From Neobacillus notoginsengisoli (GTDB taxonomy: Bacteria; Bacillota; Bacilli; Bacillales; Cytobacillaceae), in the NCBI RefSeq assembly GCF_003515685.1, contig NZ_QWEG01000004.1, forward strand, positions 297,860-361,859: a DNA stretch of 64,000 nt, written 5' to 3'. Position numbers and translations under genes: made by a program. Of the stretch, positions 20,158-29,006 are shown one piece after another (the stretch's first letter is position 1; every line of letters begins with the position of its first letter). The notes beneath the pieces are model-generated. The model saw only the letters and a list, made by a program, of their open reading frames with translations. It had not been told where the DNA came from and searched no databases.

Positions 20158-20919
20158 ATGAAAATCAGAAGGCGCTATCGCAAGAGGCGGGGACCACTGC
20201 CTTTAAAATATGTGCTTTTGATCACGTTAGTGACGTTTATCATCGTTACTTACCAAAGCTTGAACATTATTAACAAACACATTGAGCCAAGCCTAATAAA
20301 AATTGCTGAAACAAAGGCGAGGGAGTTTGCATCTCAGGCCGTGAACAAGGCAATAGCGCAAGACGTAACGGCAAACATTGATGTTAATGAGTTACTTATT
20401 GTCCACAACAACTCTGGGGAAGTCAGCTATAGCTTTAACCCAAGGGTCTCCAATCGGGTTATCGCTGAGACGACCAGAAAAATCCAAAGGTATCTAAATT
20501 TACTTGAGGATGGAAATATAGAAGATCTAGAAGCATTTAAAGAATTTAATGCTGATGAGTCCAAAAAGCAGAGAGGCATTATTTATGAAATTCCAATCGG
20601 AATGGCTACAAATAACACCCTCTTTTCCAATCTAGGTCCGAAAGTACCAGTCAGGTTTGAAATTGTGGGGGATGTAATAGCAAATATTGAAACGAAAATA
20701 AAGGAAACGGGAATTAATAATACTTACTTGGAAGTGTATGTCAAAACGAATATACAGATGAGTGTAATTATTCCCCTCGTAGAAAAAGATATCAATGTGG
20801 TAAATTCAGTTTCGATAGGTAACTTGTTTTTGCCTGGAAAAGTCCCTCAATATTATAATGGGGGTGGAAAGGGCGGAAGTGAAGTAAATCCAATTGTCAT
20901 ACCGGATGGAGACGGTTAA
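20158..20919 (+). CDS. yunB: Sporulation protein YunB
   Basis: This 253-residue protein has a basic N-terminus, one membrane helix (about 18-40) and an extracytoplasmic domain. It resembles YunB of B. subtilis, a mother-cell sporulation protein needed for normal spores; family-typical segments are IEPSLIKIAETKAREFASQAVNKAI and the C-terminal VSIGNLFLPGKVPQYYNGGG. GGGGGAGG precedes the ATG at 20158. The gene is monocistronic and has a terminator directly after it. A candidate sigma-E -10 (CATATACAA) lies upstream, but its -35 is unclear. Confidence 0.88.
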   Translation: MKIRRRYRKRRGPLPLKYVLLITLVTFIIVTYQSLNIINKHIEPSLIKIAETKAREFASQAVNKAIAQDVTANIDVNELLIVHNNSGEVSYSFNPRVSNRVIAETTRKIQRYLNLLEDGNIEDLEAFKEFNADESKKQRGIIYEIPIGMATNNTLFSNLGPKVPVRFEIVGDVIANIETKIKETGINNTYLEVYVKTNIQMSVIIPLVEKDINVVNSVSIGNLFLPGKVPQYYNGGGKGGSEVNPIVIPDGDG

Positions 20920-20920
20920 A

Positions 20921-20952
20921 GCCTGCAGGTGATGGACCTGAGGCTTTTTTTA
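20921..20952 (+). terminator. Intrinsic terminator of yunB
   Basis: The arms GCCT-CAGGT and ACCTG-AGGC enclose GATGG and are followed by TTTTTTT. Confidence 0.9.
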
Positions 20953-20996
20953 CATAGAAAGGTTGCCTGGTGGGAAGCTAGTGATGGAGGTGCAGT

Positions 20997-21491
20997 ATGA
21001 AAAAATTAATCATTATTGGGTTATTTTTTTGCTCTATCTTTTTCCCAGATTATATTTACGCAAAACAAAACACTGACTGCAAGGTACTTGAGCAGATTTT
21101 TAAAACGAAAGTCGAGGCAGCTGATGGGGTATGCAAGGTAAGAATTGTCCGGAAAAATTTAGATGTGATGCATATGGGAAAAAAAGTCTCGCAGGAAATG
21201 ATGGATTTGGCTTTTGATTTGGCTTTTGAAAAAGTTGATGAACAGATGAAAGTTATGGGGGAGATGGCGTTGCTGCAAAATGAGGTCAATCCCGTCCTTG
21301 ATGAGTTACGCAAGGGCGGACTTGAAATTACAGCCATCCACAACCACTGGCTTAACGAGAAGCCAAGAATTATTTATCTGCATTTCCAAGGCAAGGGGGA
21401 TATGATTAAAGAGGCTAATTCGATAATCAATGCAATTGCAGTTACAAAGGAACTTAAGCTAATTCAACAATCTGCAGATCCTCTTCCTTAG
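20997..21491 (+). CDS. Secreted DUF1259 (LppY/LpqO family) protein
   Basis: This 164-residue protein has a signal peptide (cleavage likely after IYA near residue 22). The remainder matches the DUF1259 pattern: LDVMHMGKKVS, a LLQNEVNPVLDELRKGGLEITAIHNHWLNE block near 95-120, then PRIIYLHFQGKGD. The function of the family is not established; the conserved HNHW and LHFQG motifs are visible. The gene stands between terminators at 20921 and 21573. Confidence 0.8.
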   Translation: MKKLIIIGLFFCSIFFPDYIYAKQNTDCKVLEQIFKTKVEAADGVCKVRIVRKNLDVMHMGKKVSQEMMDLAFDLAFEKVDEQMKVMGEMALLQNEVNPVLDELRKGGLEITAIHNHWLNEKPRIIYLHFQGKGDMIKEANSIINAIAVTKELKLIQQSADPLP

Positions 21492-21572
21492 TAATCAAAA
21501 ACTTACCCTTAAAGTGGAAACAAATTGAAATGATAACTCGTCAAATTGATTGGGGAAAAGCGACGGGTAGAA

Positions 21573-21608
21573 AAAATAAGCAGGAGCCAGTTCCTGCTTA
21601 TTTTTTTC
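21573..21608. terminator. Strong intrinsic terminator after the DUF1259 gene
   Basis: An 11-bp stem, AATAAGCAGGA/TCCTGCTTATT, has a 5-base loop, an A-run before it and TTTTTT after it, so it could act on both strands. Confidence 0.88.
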
Positions 21609-21673
21609 GGAAAGCTGTCTAGTCCTTAAAAATGCTTTCAATAAGACTTCTTTTTATTAAAGGGGGAGAAAGA

Positions 21674-22004
21674 ATGCGTTATGAAACCAAACAGATGCTA
21701 AGAGATTTTTGCAAAGTTTTAATGGATTGATTGCGTCCAACTGCGCGTCTACTGCCATCATAGGTTCGGCAGGTTTACTGAATGGAAAATTTACAACAAT
21801 GCCTCATATAAAAGACCACTTCGCTCATTACTTCAAGGACGGCATTTACTGTGACTGTGACATCGTAGCGGGAGAGAAAATTATCACTGCTCGGGGATAT
21901 GCACACTATGAGTTTATGATGGCTGTCTTGGCTAGACTTGAACTCCTAGAGTCTAATCCCAGGCTGGTGAAGATGACTCTAATACTATCAAAAAACCAGA
22001 GCTA
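21674..22004 (+). pseudogene. DJ-1/PfpI family fragment, frameshifted
   Basis: The segment reads IASNCASTAIIGSAGLLNGK followed by H-F-Y-DGIYCDCDIVAGEKIITARGYAHYEFMMAVL, the C-terminal part of a DJ-1/PfpI protein around its nucleophile-elbow cysteine. An ATG at 21674 with AAGGGGGAGAA opens MRYETKQMLRDF, but the frame is lost in a short T-run near 21709 (one T too few). The N-terminal part of the domain is absent. This is a broken remnant, not a functional protease or deglycase. Confidence 0.7.
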
Positions 22005-22104
22005 GACAAATAGAGTCAGGAAGAAATTTCTCTCAGTAATTTATTTTTGGATGGTGAACAATTTAGAATATTATCTCAGAATCCATGAAACTGCAGGATA
22101 AATA

Positions 22105-22398
22105 ATGAAAAACTCGGAAAGGTATAAAAATATGAAAAATATTCGTAGACTGTTGGCTGCACTTATGATTATATTTGTCCTCGCAGTTGGTTTGGCCTAT
22201 TCAACTTTTTACATAAAGGGCCCGAATATAGACGCAAAAGCTGCCATATTGATGGATGCGGAAACAAATACAATCATTCTAGCTGAAAACGAAAATACCC
22301 CTTATCCTGCTGCCAGCATGACAAAAATGATGACCGCCTATTTGCTGCTGGAAAAAATCCAGACAAGAGTAAATGTTATTGCAGGAAAATATTATTAG
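22105..22398 (+). pseudogene. Truncated D-Ala-D-Ala carboxypeptidase (DacA-like) N-terminal fragment
   Basis: At most 97 residues: a signal-type helix (about 13-35), then KAAILMDAETNTIILAENENTPYPAASMTKMMTAYLLLEKI, which is the start of a class A/S11 penicillin-binding domain including the active-site SxxK (SMTK). The frame ends right after this, and the rest of the roughly 250-residue catalytic domain is missing. ATG at 22132 is an alternative start. It is most likely a dead remnant beside another broken gene. Confidence 0.75.
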
Positions 22399-22467
22399 TT
22401 TAAATTATTAATAACTTTGATAGGGGAGCATGTTATAATAAAGAAAAAATAGCAAGGAGCAAAAGGG

Positions 22468-23454
22468 ATGCTAAGAGACTTATTTATCGGACTTTCAAAA
22501 AATCAACTTCTGAATGCAGCAGCCAAAAATTACGGCTTGAAGCTGGGCGCGCAAAATGTTGTCGCAGGCACAACGATTGAAGAAACGATTGAAAGCATTA
22601 AAGAGCTTAATAGGTTTGGAATTTCCGCGACTGTCGATAATCTAGGTGAATTCGTCTTTAAAGAAGAGGAAGCGACCGAAGCGAAGCTGCAAATCCTGAA
22701 TGTCATCCAGGCGATCCATGATCATCAGGTGGATGCCCATATTTCGCTTAAACCAACCCAGGTTGGCCTTGATATCGACTTTGATTTCTGTCTTGAAAAT
22801 GTAAGAGAAATTGTTGCAAAAGCTGCGCAATATGACATGTTCGTCAATATTGATATGGAAGATTCCAGCCACATGGATGCAACGTTGAAACTAGTCGATT
22901 TACTTTCCGCCGACTATGAGAACGTGGGAACTGTCATCCAGGCTTATTTGCACGATGCGCAAAATCAAGTTGAAAAGTATCAACATATGCGCATCCGTCT
23001 TGTAAAAGGCGCGTATAAAGAGCCGGCCGACATTGCTTATCAGAACAAAAGCGAGATTGACGCGAACTATATCCGCATCATCGAATGGCACTTGCTGAAC
23101 GGCAAGTTTACCTCCATTGCGACACATGACCATGACATCATTAATCATGTTAAGCAATTTGTGAAAGAACACAGTATTACGAACGACAAATTTGAAATCC
23201 AAATGCTCTACGGTTTCCGTAGGGACATGCAGCTTCAGCTTGCAAAAGAAGGCTATAATTTCTGCACGTATGTGCCATTCGGAAAAGACTGGTACGGCTA
23301 CTTCATGCGCCGCCTTGCAGAAAGGCCGCAAAATCTGACCCTTGTTTTCAAGCAGGTATTCAACAAAAAGACAAACACGATTCTTGGGGTTGCCGCAGGT
23401 GCTTTCCTTGTGGGAAGGCTTTCAAAAGGAAAAGACAAGAAAGATAAGCGCTAA
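22468..23454 (+). CDS. Proline dehydrogenase
   Basis: This 328-residue FAD-dependent enzyme oxidises proline to pyrroline-5-carboxylate. The beta-alpha barrel motifs HISLKPTQVGLDID (about 92-105), RLVKGAYKEP (about 177-186) and the C-terminal YGYFMRRLAERPQN (about 273-286) are intact. It has a good AAGGAGCAAAAGGG site before the ATG. It is a stand-alone PutM/PutB-type enzyme with no pyrroline-5-carboxylate dehydrogenase beside it. The C-terminus ends in a lysine-rich tail after a hydrophobic stretch. Confidence 0.93.
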   Translation: MLRDLFIGLSKNQLLNAAAKNYGLKLGAQNVVAGTTIEETIESIKELNRFGISATVDNLGEFVFKEEEATEAKLQILNVIQAIHDHQVDAHISLKPTQVGLDIDFDFCLENVREIVAKAAQYDMFVNIDMEDSSHMDATLKLVDLLSADYENVGTVIQAYLHDAQNQVEKYQHMRIRLVKGAYKEPADIAYQNKSEIDANYIRIIEWHLLNGKFTSIATHDHDIINHVKQFVKEHSITNDKFEIQMLYGFRRDMQLQLAKEGYNFCTYVPFGKDWYGYFMRRLAERPQNLTLVFKQVFNKKTNTILGVAAGAFLVGRLSKGKDKKDKR

Positions 23455-23480
23455 GTATACCAATACTTATACGTTTAATG

Positions 23481-23515
23481 GGCCGGGTAGCTATACAGTT
23501 GCCCGGCCTATTTTG
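23481..23515 (+). terminator. Intrinsic terminator of the proline dehydrogenase gene
   Basis: The arms GGCCGGG and CCCGGCC enclose 13 bases and are followed by TATTTTG. Confidence 0.8.
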
Positions 23516-23597
23516 TGTTTCCAATATTACTCGATAAAACGACCCCATCTTGGGAATCTTATCAATAATAATCTGCAGAATGTATGGGGTGATTGAA

Positions 23598-24047
23598 ATG
23601 GTCATCATAACTATTACGGCGTTCGTTTTAATTGCAGCGATTATCTTCATCCCAAAACGGATTTCATACTTGGAAATGTATACGACTTCCTTATTTGCCG
23701 CTTTTCTTGGATCCTTTGTTGATCTGTATTTGGATGTAAAGCTTCATCTGTATGGCTTTTTAACTAAGGGAGTAAATTGGGGTTACATCTTTATCCTGCT
23801 GATTATTTATCCCGCCGCAAATATCCTCTATTTGAACTTTTATCCTTATCAAAGCCGAATGGGTAAAAAAGCGTTATATATCATTTCATGGTCGCTGGTA
23901 ATTTTATGTTTTGAATATTTCGCATTGCAAACCAAAATATTTTATTACGGTAATTGGAGGCTCGGCTATTCCGCTATTTTATATCCATTCATCTTGATGC
24001 TTCTCACTTTGAACCATTCTTTTATTCGGAAACTGTCCCGAAATTAA
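23598..24047 (+). CDS. Small multi-pass membrane protein (CBO0543-like)
   Basis: A 149-residue protein with four to five predicted helices. Segments such as YPAANILYLNFYP and the late FYYGNWRLGYS resemble the CBO0543 family of uncharacterised Firmicutes membrane proteins. The ATG at 23598 with GGGGTG upstream is preferred over an upstream in-frame start at 23550. Its stop codon overlaps the stop of the convergent gerKB by four bases. No function can be assigned. Confidence 0.65.
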   Translation: MVIITITAFVLIAAIIFIPKRISYLEMYTTSLFAAFLGSFVDLYLDVKLHLYGFLTKGVNWGYIFILLIIYPAANILYLNFYPYQSRMGKKALYIISWSLVILCFEYFALQTKIFYYGNWRLGYSAILYPFILMLLTLNHSFIRKLSRN

Positions 24048-25153
24048 GTTGCTTCGGAACCCCCACGCTTACGTCCGATCCTTTTTTTTACTAAGCTGAC
24101 AATAAAGAGGAAAGGGATATAAAAGTATAAAAAGAAAAGACCTATATAGGATGAAATACCGTTTAGCTTCCTGCCGTACATGATATTCTCAAGGCCAATG
24201 TTAAGAAGAAAGAAAGCTAGAAGAATGCCAAATAATGACCATGATGGTTTGAAGTTAAACGAAATTTTCAGCGTCCTAGTCGCAGACCAGAGCAAGATGC
24301 AGCCCGATGAAACAATGACGATGAAGAAGACGAAGATAAATATGAATTCAAAGCTTTCCACAATTGTAAAGGAAATGACTTTAATCATCGTAAGCGTCGC
24401 CCACTGGCTGCGCAGCAATTTTCCTTGTGTGTAATATAAAAAGGTAAGGATCGTTAAAACAAAATATAATAATGTCGTTGCCAACAGCCCTAAATGAGCC
24501 CATTTAGCCGTCTTGTCGCCTTTTTTTATAAAAGGGTAATAAATAAACACGCACTCAAACCCCATAAACATAAAAATCGATTCTTTTCCGGAAATGACAT
24601 AATCTTTCACTCCATGATTGAAGAACGGCATAATATTCTCGAGTTCCAAGTATTGAAGAGTAATGAGAAAGGGAGGTATAAAGACAAGCGGAAGGACAAC
24701 TCCCCAGAATGCGACCCCGGTAACGACTCTGAACCCGCCCAAGACAATATAATAGAGGACGAGGCAAATGCCAAAAGTTAATTCCCACGCGGGGATTCGT
24801 TCAAAGCCGAAAGTTTGCAATAAATCGACGTAATTATAAAGGGACAAAAAACTGGTTAGCAAAAAATAAAAAACCAGACCGACGTTGAGGGTTTTTCCGA
24901 TGAATTTTCCGAAAACATCGATATGAAAAGAAGCCAAATTTTCGCCTGAACTATTTTTTATAACGATCAAGCCCATAAAGAGGAGGACCTGAAGGCTTAG
25001 TCCGACGAATAGAACGGATACCCAAGCATCCTGCCCGGCTCCTGTTGCAATTTTTGTTTGAAAGTTTAAAATTCCTGTTCCAACTTGGGAGGATTGGAGT
25101 AGGAAAAAGAGAAGATAGGGTGAAACCTTATATCTTTCCTGGACAATGGCCAT
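24044..25153 (-). CDS. gerKB: Spore germination protein GerKB (GerAB family)
   Basis: A 369-residue APC-type membrane protein with about ten helices, the B subunit of a GerA-type nutrient germinant receptor in the spore inner membrane, thought to carry the ligand-binding site. The start MAIVQERYKVSPYLLFFLLQ at 25153 is typical; the reading frame is open further upstream but runs into gerKC. It begins 19 bp after the gerKC stop. The C-terminal basic tail overlaps the convergent neighbour at the stop codons. Confidence 0.93.
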   Translation of the reverse strand: MAIVQERYKVSPYLLFFLLQSSQVGTGILNFQTKIATGAGQDAWVSVLFVGLSLQVLLFMGLIVIKNSSGENLASFHIDVFGKFIGKTLNVGLVFYFLLTSFLSLYNYVDLLQTFGFERIPAWELTFGICLVLYYIVLGGFRVVTGVAFWGVVLPLVFIPPFLITLQYLELENIMPFFNHGVKDYVISGKESIFMFMGFECVFIYYPFIKKGDKTAKWAHLGLLATTLLYFVLTILTFLYYTQGKLLRSQWATLTMIKVISFTIVESFEFIFIFVFFIVIVSSGCILLWSATRTLKISFNFKPSWSLFGILLAFFLLNIGLENIMYGRKLNGISSYIGLFFLYFYIPFLFIVSLVKKRIGRKRGGSEAT

Positions 25154-25172
25154 CGTTTTACCCCCGTTGTCA

Positions 25173-26261
25173 TTACCGCTTGATACCGGCCTGGATGATT
25201 GTTGTGCTAATATCAATGTTTGACTTAAGTTTTTTGTATTCCACCCGATAGAACCTCTGCTCATTCCAGCGCCTATCTCTTCCCCTGATTTTGTCGCCAA
25301 TGCCAATCGGGTCCACACCATATTCCTTGAACGTATCCAGTAGCTTTCCGATGTCCTGTTTTAAAGTTATTTCGATTGCATGCTCCAGCAGATGAATATC
25401 CTTTTCGTCATGTAAGTTGATCCATTCGGGGTACTCCCTGATGATAACAAACACATTGAGCAAAAGATCGATTCTCGGAGAACTTCCACCTTGAATATTG
25501 CGCCATTCAGGCTTTTCCTTCATTATACGGAGTATAAATATGCCCTTTTTCTTGCCTTTTTGAATAGGGACTTCAGAAACCCCTTGATGATTGAAACGGT
25601 CAAGCAGGCCAAATAGAAAAGTCTGATAGCTGTCCAGTGTGAGTTTGAGTTTATCATCCTTAAAGACTGCGAGACCTTTCACATATTCGTTCGCTTCCGT
25701 TCCCATCTCCAAAATAGGCATATAGGGATCCCTGCCTTGGCCGTAAAAATCATTAAGAAATAGATGCAGGCTTGTCCTCGGAAGGGATTGCGTAGTGAAG
25801 TTTTGTTCGATCGTTTCCGAAAGGGTCAGTGAACCTTTTTTCTGAACTTGCTCAAGAAATTCTCTAGCAGAAGGTTTAACAACAGCTGTCTGAATATCTG
25901 TCGAAATAATTGGATTATTAAAAACGGTATCAATAATATGGCCAATTCCTTGTTTCGCAAAATCCTCACCGAAGACAAACACTTGTGTTTTTGACAACTC
26001 GATTGGTTTTTTTGTCTGTTCGTTTGACCTGGCCGTCATCATACTGGAGGTTTTTCCCCGCGCTTTTCTGATTTGGATACTGTCTTTGTTTTTGCCCTGT
26101 GTATAATCAGGATAAAGAAAGGTACCTCTAAATTGGCCGGCCTCATCTCTGTCGTATCCAATCGTATGCAGGATACTAAGCTGGTCGACAATTTTCGTTC
26201 TGGCGCAACCGGAAAAAAGGAGTGCCATGAAAATCAAAACAATCCAGAATTTCTGCTTCAT
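25173..26261 (-). CDS. gerKC: Spore germination lipoprotein GerKC (GerAC family)
   Basis: This 362-residue protein has a lipoprotein signal and lipobox LLFSGC (cysteine near residue 19), the C subunit of the germinant receptor anchored to the outer face of the spore inner membrane. It has a GerAC N-terminal domain (ILHTIGYDRD, KTQVFVFGEDFAKQG) and the C-terminal domain ending near VDPIGIGDKIRGRDRRWNEQ. It lies 17 bp after gerKA and 19 bp before gerKB. Confidence 0.95.
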   Translation of the reverse strand: MKQKFWIVLIFMALLFSGCARTKIVDQLSILHTIGYDRDEAGQFRGTFLYPDYTQGKNKDSIQIRKARGKTSSMMTARSNEQTKKPIELSKTQVFVFGEDFAKQGIGHIIDTVFNNPIISTDIQTAVVKPSAREFLEQVQKKGSLTLSETIEQNFTTQSLPRTSLHLFLNDFYGQGRDPYMPILEMGTEANEYVKGLAVFKDDKLKLTLDSYQTFLFGLLDRFNHQGVSEVPIQKGKKKGIFILRIMKEKPEWRNIQGGSSPRIDLLLNVFVIIREYPEWINLHDEKDIHLLEHAIEITLKQDIGKLLDTFKEYGVDPIGIGDKIRGRDRRWNEQRFYRVEYKKLKSNIDISTTIIQAGIKR

Positions 26262-26278
26262 AGAAACCCTCCATCTTC

Positions 26279-27784
26279 TTACTCAGTGTTAAGGTCCTTT
26301 CTCCTATCCTTATTTTCTTTTGGAGAATATTTCTTCCTACCGAGTACCCTTAAATACCCGGGGCGGCTGGATGATTTGGCATAAGGCGACTTGATGAAAG
26401 TATCGGCGGTCCCCGCCATTCTGAAAGGATAGAGAGGAACCATATACGGGCTTCCGAGAGATGTCAGGCGGAAAAGATGTGTCATGAGCAAAACAATACC
26501 GACCGCAAGCCCATATCCACCCCAGATTGCTGCTAAAAGAATCATCGGGAACCGTAGCAGCCTTACCGTATTCGACATTTTGTAAATAGGCGTTGTAAAA
26601 GATGACAGAGCGGCAAGAGCGACGATGATTAATAAAATATTACTCGTCAACGCTGCTTGCACTGTTGCCTGGCCAATTACAATACCTCCGACAATTCCGA
26701 GTGTTTGGCCAATTTTGCTTGGAAGCCTCGCACCAGCTTCTCTTAGGAGCTCGATCGTGATTTCCAGGAAAAGCACTTCTAGATAGGGGGCGAAAGGGAC
26801 GTTCGCTCTAGAATATATGATTGGTCCGAGCAGGTTGTTTGGAATAATTTCATAATGATACGTTAAAACAGCGACATAGATTGGAGTCGAAAAAACCGAG
26901 AATGTTGTTCCGAAAAAACGGATCATCCTGAAAAACGAGCCTTGAAGCCAGGATGTATAGTAATCTTCAGGTGAATTGTAAAAATCTAATACAGAGACCG
27001 GAGCTGAAATGGCATAACAGGAACCGTCACAAAAAATAACAATTTGGCCAAGTGCTAAAGAATAGGCAGCCTTGTCGACTCTTTCTGATGGAAGAAAGAG
27101 CGGGAATGGCGTTAGGTTATGGTCAGACAGCAACTGCTCCAATATTGTCGTATCCTGAAGGATATCAAAATCGACATCCTCAATTCTCTGTCTCGCCGTC
27201 TGGATATACTCAGGATTTGTCAATCCATTTAAATAAGCGAGGACGACCCTTGTTTTTGACAGATTTCCTACCACGAATTCTTCAACAATTAGATCAGTCG
27301 TCACAAGCTGCTTTCGCAGCAATTGCAAATTTGTATCGAGGTTTTCGATAAACCCAACTTTAGGGCCAATAACACTGAATTCATTATCCGTTTCATTGTT
27401 TTGGCGAATGCCCTTGGCAGAGTCGCTTAAGCTAACTAATGCACACTTTTTTCCTTTATCCATCTGGATGAGTGCGAATCCGGTGTGAAGTTTAATTTCT
27501 GCATCTGCAGCATCATCCGTCACGGTAATGTCTTCTATAGGGACATAGTTTTTAATGTCAGTGAGGTTTCGAATATTTTCTGCATTTTCCTGAATCCCCG
27601 AAAGCAGGCTGCGGCGAAGCATTTTCTCATCAATTAAAGTTTTATAGCAGCTAATGGTCATTCGCCCATTTTCAAGAGGGGAGAATTCGATAAAATCACT
27701 GGACTTTTTCGCTGCCTGCAAAATTTCGTCGAGTTGTTTCTCTTTCTCTTTATTTTCCGATGGATTCCTCTTCCATTTGAACAT
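26279..27784 (-). CDS. gerKA: Spore germination protein GerKA (GerAA family)
   Basis: The A subunit of the receptor, about 501 residues. The soluble N-terminal half (about 1-280) includes VVGNLSKTRVVLAYLNG, and the membrane half (about 290-460) has five helices starting near the ILDFYNSPEDYY counterpart (VLDFYNSPEDYYTSW). ATG at 27784 (MFKWKRN) has GGTGG five bases upstream; ATG at 27796 is possible but its ribosome binding site would be too close. The gene order A-C-B matches B. subtilis gerK. A sigma-G promoter lies upstream. Confidence 0.94.
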   Translation of the reverse strand: MFKWKRNPSENKEKEKQLDEILQAAKKSSDFIEFSPLENGRMTISCYKTLIDEKMLRRSLLSGIQENAENIRNLTDIKNYVPIEDITVTDDAADAEIKLHTGFALIQMDKGKKCALVSLSDSAKGIRQNNETDNEFSVIGPKVGFIENLDTNLQLLRKQLVTTDLIVEEFVVGNLSKTRVVLAYLNGLTNPEYIQTARQRIEDVDFDILQDTTILEQLLSDHNLTPFPLFLPSERVDKAAYSLALGQIVIFCDGSCYAISAPVSVLDFYNSPEDYYTSWLQGSFFRMIRFFGTTFSVFSTPIYVAVLTYHYEIIPNNLLGPIIYSRANVPFAPYLEVLFLEITIELLREAGARLPSKIGQTLGIVGGIVIGQATVQAALTSNILLIIVALAALSSFTTPIYKMSNTVRLLRFPMILLAAIWGGYGLAVGIVLLMTHLFRLTSLGSPYMVPLYPFRMAGTADTFIKSPYAKSSSRPGYLRVLGRKKYSPKENKDRRKDLNTE

Positions 27785-27829
27785 GCTGGCCACCATATTC
27801 CTTTTTAATCGTTCAGTCGTTTATTAGCT

Positions 27830-27860
27830 TAGTATGGATATTTTTTGGAAGGACTATACA
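27830..27860 (-). promoter_or_regulatory. Sigma-G type promoter of the gerK operon
   Basis: TGTATA (27860-27855), an 18-base spacer and CATACTA (27836-27830) on the minus strand fit the sigma-G consensus for forespore genes. It lies about 45 bases before gerKA. Confidence 0.75.
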
Positions 27861-27877
27861 AAGCTGTTTTTTTGCGC

Positions 27878-27905
27878 AAAAAAGCCTCCAGTATATAACC
27901 GGAGG
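27878..27905 (-). terminator. Intrinsic terminator of the TetR gene
   Basis: The arms CCTCCGGT and ACTGGAGG enclose TATAT and are followed by CTTTTTT, 10 bases after the TetR stop. It isolates gerK from the upstream gene. Confidence 0.88.
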
Positions 27906-27915
27906 TGGTTTAGGT

Positions 27916-28821
27916 TTATCCATTTCCTGATGAGGAATTGGATAAGATAACGGCAGAAAGCTGTTCCAATTCTTTTAGGGCCGGAGCATTTCCATCTTTC
28001 CGGAGGAAGGTATCCAAAGTATGAAGCACGCTTTCGATCAAGAACTCCCGGGGTTCGCTGGATTTTGATAGTTCTCCTTCGATAAAATCGAGTAATTCAA
28101 TGTATCTGTTTTCCCCATTTGTTTTATGCACAGCTTTTTTCAAGGCAATAATGGAGAGATAGAGTTTTTGCTGAAAGTCATGATTGGCGGTCTGGCGATC
28201 AGAGTTCCATTTTTCAAGCAAAATGGGATCAAGCAATTGTTCATTCGTTTTTGAGACTTCTTCAACAACATGCGAAATCCGTTCTACGCTGTAGCGGACG
28301 ATGCCATGAATGCTAGCCTTTGGCCCATAGGCCAGATGATTAAACTTCAGGTTTTGCTGGAGCATTCCCATGAACATAATCGCGCAATCAAGAAGATAAG
28401 TTTTTTTATCCTCGCCAAAAACATCGGTAAAGCGTTGGAATAACCAATCAATACTTTTAAGCCGGTTTTTCTTCAAGAAATCTTTCAGGACTGGATCATT
28501 GGAAACCATTATTTCATCAAAGAGATAAAGCAGTTTGTTTGCTCGGTTTGTTTTTAAATGCAGTTCAAGCTGCTTGATGAAAATTTCTCTGTCGGCATGG
28601 CTCTTTCCAACAAGTAATTCATTCCGCTCTAATTCAAGCTGTTTATAGATAGATGTAATTAGAGCGATTAGCAATTCGTTTTTAGAGGGAAAGTAATTAT
28701 AAAATGTTCCTTTTGAGATGCCGCTGTTGTCCAGAATATCCTGAATGGAAGTGGCCTGGAATCCTTTTTCAATAAATAGCTGATGGGCGGCTTGGATCAC
28801 GCGCTGTTTTCTATCGTTCAT
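27916..28821 (-). CDS. TetR family transcriptional regulator
   Basis: A 301-residue regulator with an N-terminal TetR helix-turn-helix (about residues 5-50: IEKGFQATSIQDILDNSGISKGTFYNYFPSKNELL). It is followed by an unusually long C-terminal ligand/dimer region; most TetR proteins have about 200 residues. It is divergent from the MFS exporter at 29007 and very probably represses it, with an inducing drug as ligand. The shared intergenic region has repeated GTATAC/GTATA motifs that could be its operator. Confidence 0.9.
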   Translation of the reverse strand: MNDRKQRVIQAAHQLFIEKGFQATSIQDILDNSGISKGTFYNYFPSKNELLIALITSIYKQLELERNELLVGKSHADREIFIKQLELHLKTNRANKLLYLFDEIMVSNDPVLKDFLKKNRLKSIDWLFQRFTDVFGEDKKTYLLDCAIMFMGMLQQNLKFNHLAYGPKASIHGIVRYSVERISHVVEEVSKTNEQLLDPILLEKWNSDRQTANHDFQQKLYLSIIALKKAVHKTNGENRYIELLDFIEGELSKSSEPREFLIESVLHTLDTFLRKDGNAPALKELEQLSAVILSNSSSGNG

Positions 28822-28917
28822 TTTATCACCTTAGATTCATTGTACTACCTGTATAAAAAGTATACTACATCATCGTGAAATCTTAAACAAACTCAATAAA
28901 ATTGAGGTAATTTTTGA

Positions 28918-28946
28918 TTGAAATTTTTGAACTGGTGGTATATGAT
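28918..28946 (+). promoter_or_regulatory. Sigma-A promoter of the MFS exporter
   Basis: TTGAAA, a 17-base spacer and TATGAT, about 60 bases before the exporter start. Confidence 0.65.
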
Positions 28947-29006
28947 AAAGTGCATGTGTAACGACAGTTTACTATTTTGAACCCGAAGTATACAGGAGGA
29001 ACTACA

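Noticed and set aside
24044..25321. Longer GerKB starting at 25321
   Set aside because: The upstream 56 codons overlap gerKC; the family starts at MAIVQERYKVSPYLL (25153).
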